A model generated the notes under the pieces. It was not told the origin of the DNA. It was given only the letters and a program-made list of their open reading frames with translations, and ran no database searches. A stretch of DNA of 64,000 nucleotides. It comes from Zerene cesonia (Eukaryota; Arthropoda; Insecta; Lepidoptera; Pieridae). This document shows, piece after piece, positions 62,217 to 64,000 of the stretch. The stretch spans positions 3,348,001-3,412,000 of the forward strand of contig NC_052115.1 of assembly GCF_012273895.1 (NCBI RefSeq), read 5' to 3'. The stretch's first letter is position 1. Each line of letters begins with the position of its first letter. A program made the position numbers and the translations under genes.

Positions 62217-63907
62217 CAAAACTTCTCGCATCCCATTGTTTGCGCTTTCTTCAATTGTAACTTGGAAGAATGACAATGAAATTAAATGAAACAAGATAAT
62301 TTCTGATTTAATCATCATGATTCATTAACATTCGCTTCATCCTGTCGCCCAGGTATCAAATGTTCAAATAAAGATAATATAAAGTATATTTACGTAATAA
62401 ACTCCTTTTTCCGTTTGAAGAAAGAAAAAGGGCATAATTATAATAAAACATAATTCCCTAAACGAGCAGAAGATAGTATAACAACGTTGTATATAAAAGA
62501 CAAACCCCGTCTACGATATATTGCCCAATTAGAGGCACACACAACCCATTAGCTTTTACATGCTAATGTGTTATTGATAGAGGGCAGCTTGTGTTAATTA
62601 CGACCCTTAGATATGCCCTGTCTGAATTATTGTGCTCATTCCACAAGCATGGAATAGTACAATTTCACACGTACCACTCGCGAATATCAGTTTATCTCGC
62701 TTCACAGTATTAGAAGCAAAGTCTAATTATGTGTAGGGTAAAGGTAAGAGAAATTAATATTATATTTATATTTTTACCAAAGAGTACAATGATCTGAATG
62801 TTTGTTTGGATATTGTTAAAAAAACAACTGAGCGATATTGATAGTTCATTTAAAACTAATCTAATAGGAATAATGTCTTCGACATCGTTTTTGTGTTCTT
62901 ATGTTCTGATAGGCCTTCTATTTGAAATCTTTCGGATGTTTGATTATTGAATTATTGGATTAGCAAATCGTGATGGAAAAACATTTTTTATCTCTCGATT
63001 ATCTAATGTGTAATGCTCTTCTAAGAATAATTTGTCCTTATTCTATGCAAATAAGCTATAAAAGTTATTGTGTTTGTGTTTATACCTAATATATAGTGTT
63101 GATGGGAAATTCAGTATTTCATTTTTTAAACAAAAAAGACGAAAATTGAGTTCCATTAATTAAAAAACGGATCTCCAGAGGTTTGTCCACTTTTGTTTGT
63201 TTGTGGTTTTTATAACCTATAATTTAATTTTGTATTCTGAAAACCAACCAATGATTACAAATAATTAATTTAATATTTATAAAATTGATACATTCCACAG
63301 CGAATAATTATAACACTTTTTTAAACATTTTACACACAAAACATTTACAAAGCAGCTGCTTAAATTAATCCCACCTTAATATTGACGCGGACCTTAACAT
63401 CTCAATTCTGATCATGAAGCCTTTAAGAATTCACAATCAACAACTTTTAATCTTCGACATTATGCAGTCAAGATTCATCTAACTTCGTCCTTTAAAAACT
63501 TATCTAGTTTGCTAGTTTCCGCCACTTTCAAGCCGTGGTGAATAATAGAGGAAATAGATTGACTGACACCATGTTGGTGGAGTCTTATGTCGCTGAACGC
63601 GATCATCGTGGTGTTAACTGACTCGATTACTTTGGCTTTGAATCTTGGTATCAAAGTTTCGAATCGATTTTATCGTGACTTGTAGAATGCTTTGTTGAGG
63701 CGCTTTATATCTGTATATTTGTATGATCTTTGGATTTTGTTTGATGTTGCGGATTCTTATGGCACCAGCTTTTGTGCTATATCATATAGAAATAACAAAA
63801 GGTACATCTATATAAATAATAAATGACGTATCGGTGTTATAGTATAGAAATAATAAATGAAGATGAGCATCACTTCATACCATCAGGGCGAATATTATTC
63901 AACACAA
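62217..63907. other. AT-rich non-coding stretch
   Basis: No gene recognised. At 63,785-63,860 the motif 'tatagaaataa[c/t]aaa' is repeated imperfectly. Confidence 0.4.
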
Positions 63908-64000
63908 GCTTCCCGCCCGTAGCTTCGCTCTTTTAGACAAAGGAAAAGACATGTTTAGGATTACAGAAGAGACAGAGTTACTTTTGCATTTATAAAATTA
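63908..64000 (-). mobile_element. Probable Helitron-type 3' end, cut by the window edge
   Basis: 'aagcttcccgcccgtagctt' and 'cgctcttttagacaaaggaa' resemble the reversed GC-rich 3' end of the Helitron-type family. The terminal CTAG has changed to CAAG/AAGC. The rest would lie beyond the window. Confidence 0.35.

Noticed and set aside
1..64000. Bacterial-type systems such as CRISPR arrays, operons or prophages
   Set aside because: No direct-repeat array, no gene clusters and no ribosome-binding-site spacing. The repeats and composition are those of an insect nuclear genome.

Overview
The window is AT-rich eukaryotic nuclear DNA with no operon structure, no long open frame and two runs of exactly 1000 N (7,564-8,563 and 16,611-17,610). 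The repeats point to a butterfly or moth (Lepidoptera). They include a tRNA-derived SINE with clear A and B boxes, many short non-autonomous Helitron-type elements of the Lep1 kind (5' TCC, 3' CTAG, inserted between A and T), a copy of the common lepidopteran repeat that ends 'gtgtggtact...gctggc', and a fragment of the common 'cagcccatat...tgctggg...cctcctatgag' repeat. I cannot name the species.

I see no gene that can be called with confidence. The window reads as intergenic DNA or the interior of very long introns. Almost all open frames here are short, many begin at TTG or GTG, and their number is about what an AT-rich sequence gives by chance. A few short stretches stand out because an open frame coincides with plausible splice signals or a local rise in GC: 14,610-14,721 (minus), 20,725-20,840, 30,550-30,855, 33,862-33,917, 40,138-40,438 (minus), 42,759-42,805, 52,421-52,555 and 55,759-55,902. 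They are listed as low-confidence exon candidates. They do not assemble into one gene, and splice-like motifs are expected by chance in 64 kb.

Layout: 0.7-0.9 kb holds a cluster of small perfect palindromes. 1.8-3.2 kb is a patch of Helitron-type and other repeat remnants. 7.5-8.6 kb is a SINE interrupted by the first assembly gap. 11.1 kb has a tRNA-like SINE fragment. 12.7-13.0 kb is a lepidopteran interspersed repeat. 18.2 and 19.0 kb are two further SINE copies. 20.0, 24.5, 25.7, 46.2, 46.5, 49.0, 54.7 and 63.9 kb carry Helitron-type copies in both orientations. The stretches between them hold nothing I can name.

The most solid new point is that the first 1000-N gap lies inside one SINE copy bounded by a 14-bp target-site duplication. 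The missing sequence is therefore probably about 50-60 bp rather than 1000. I found no evidence of an undescribed multi-gene system.
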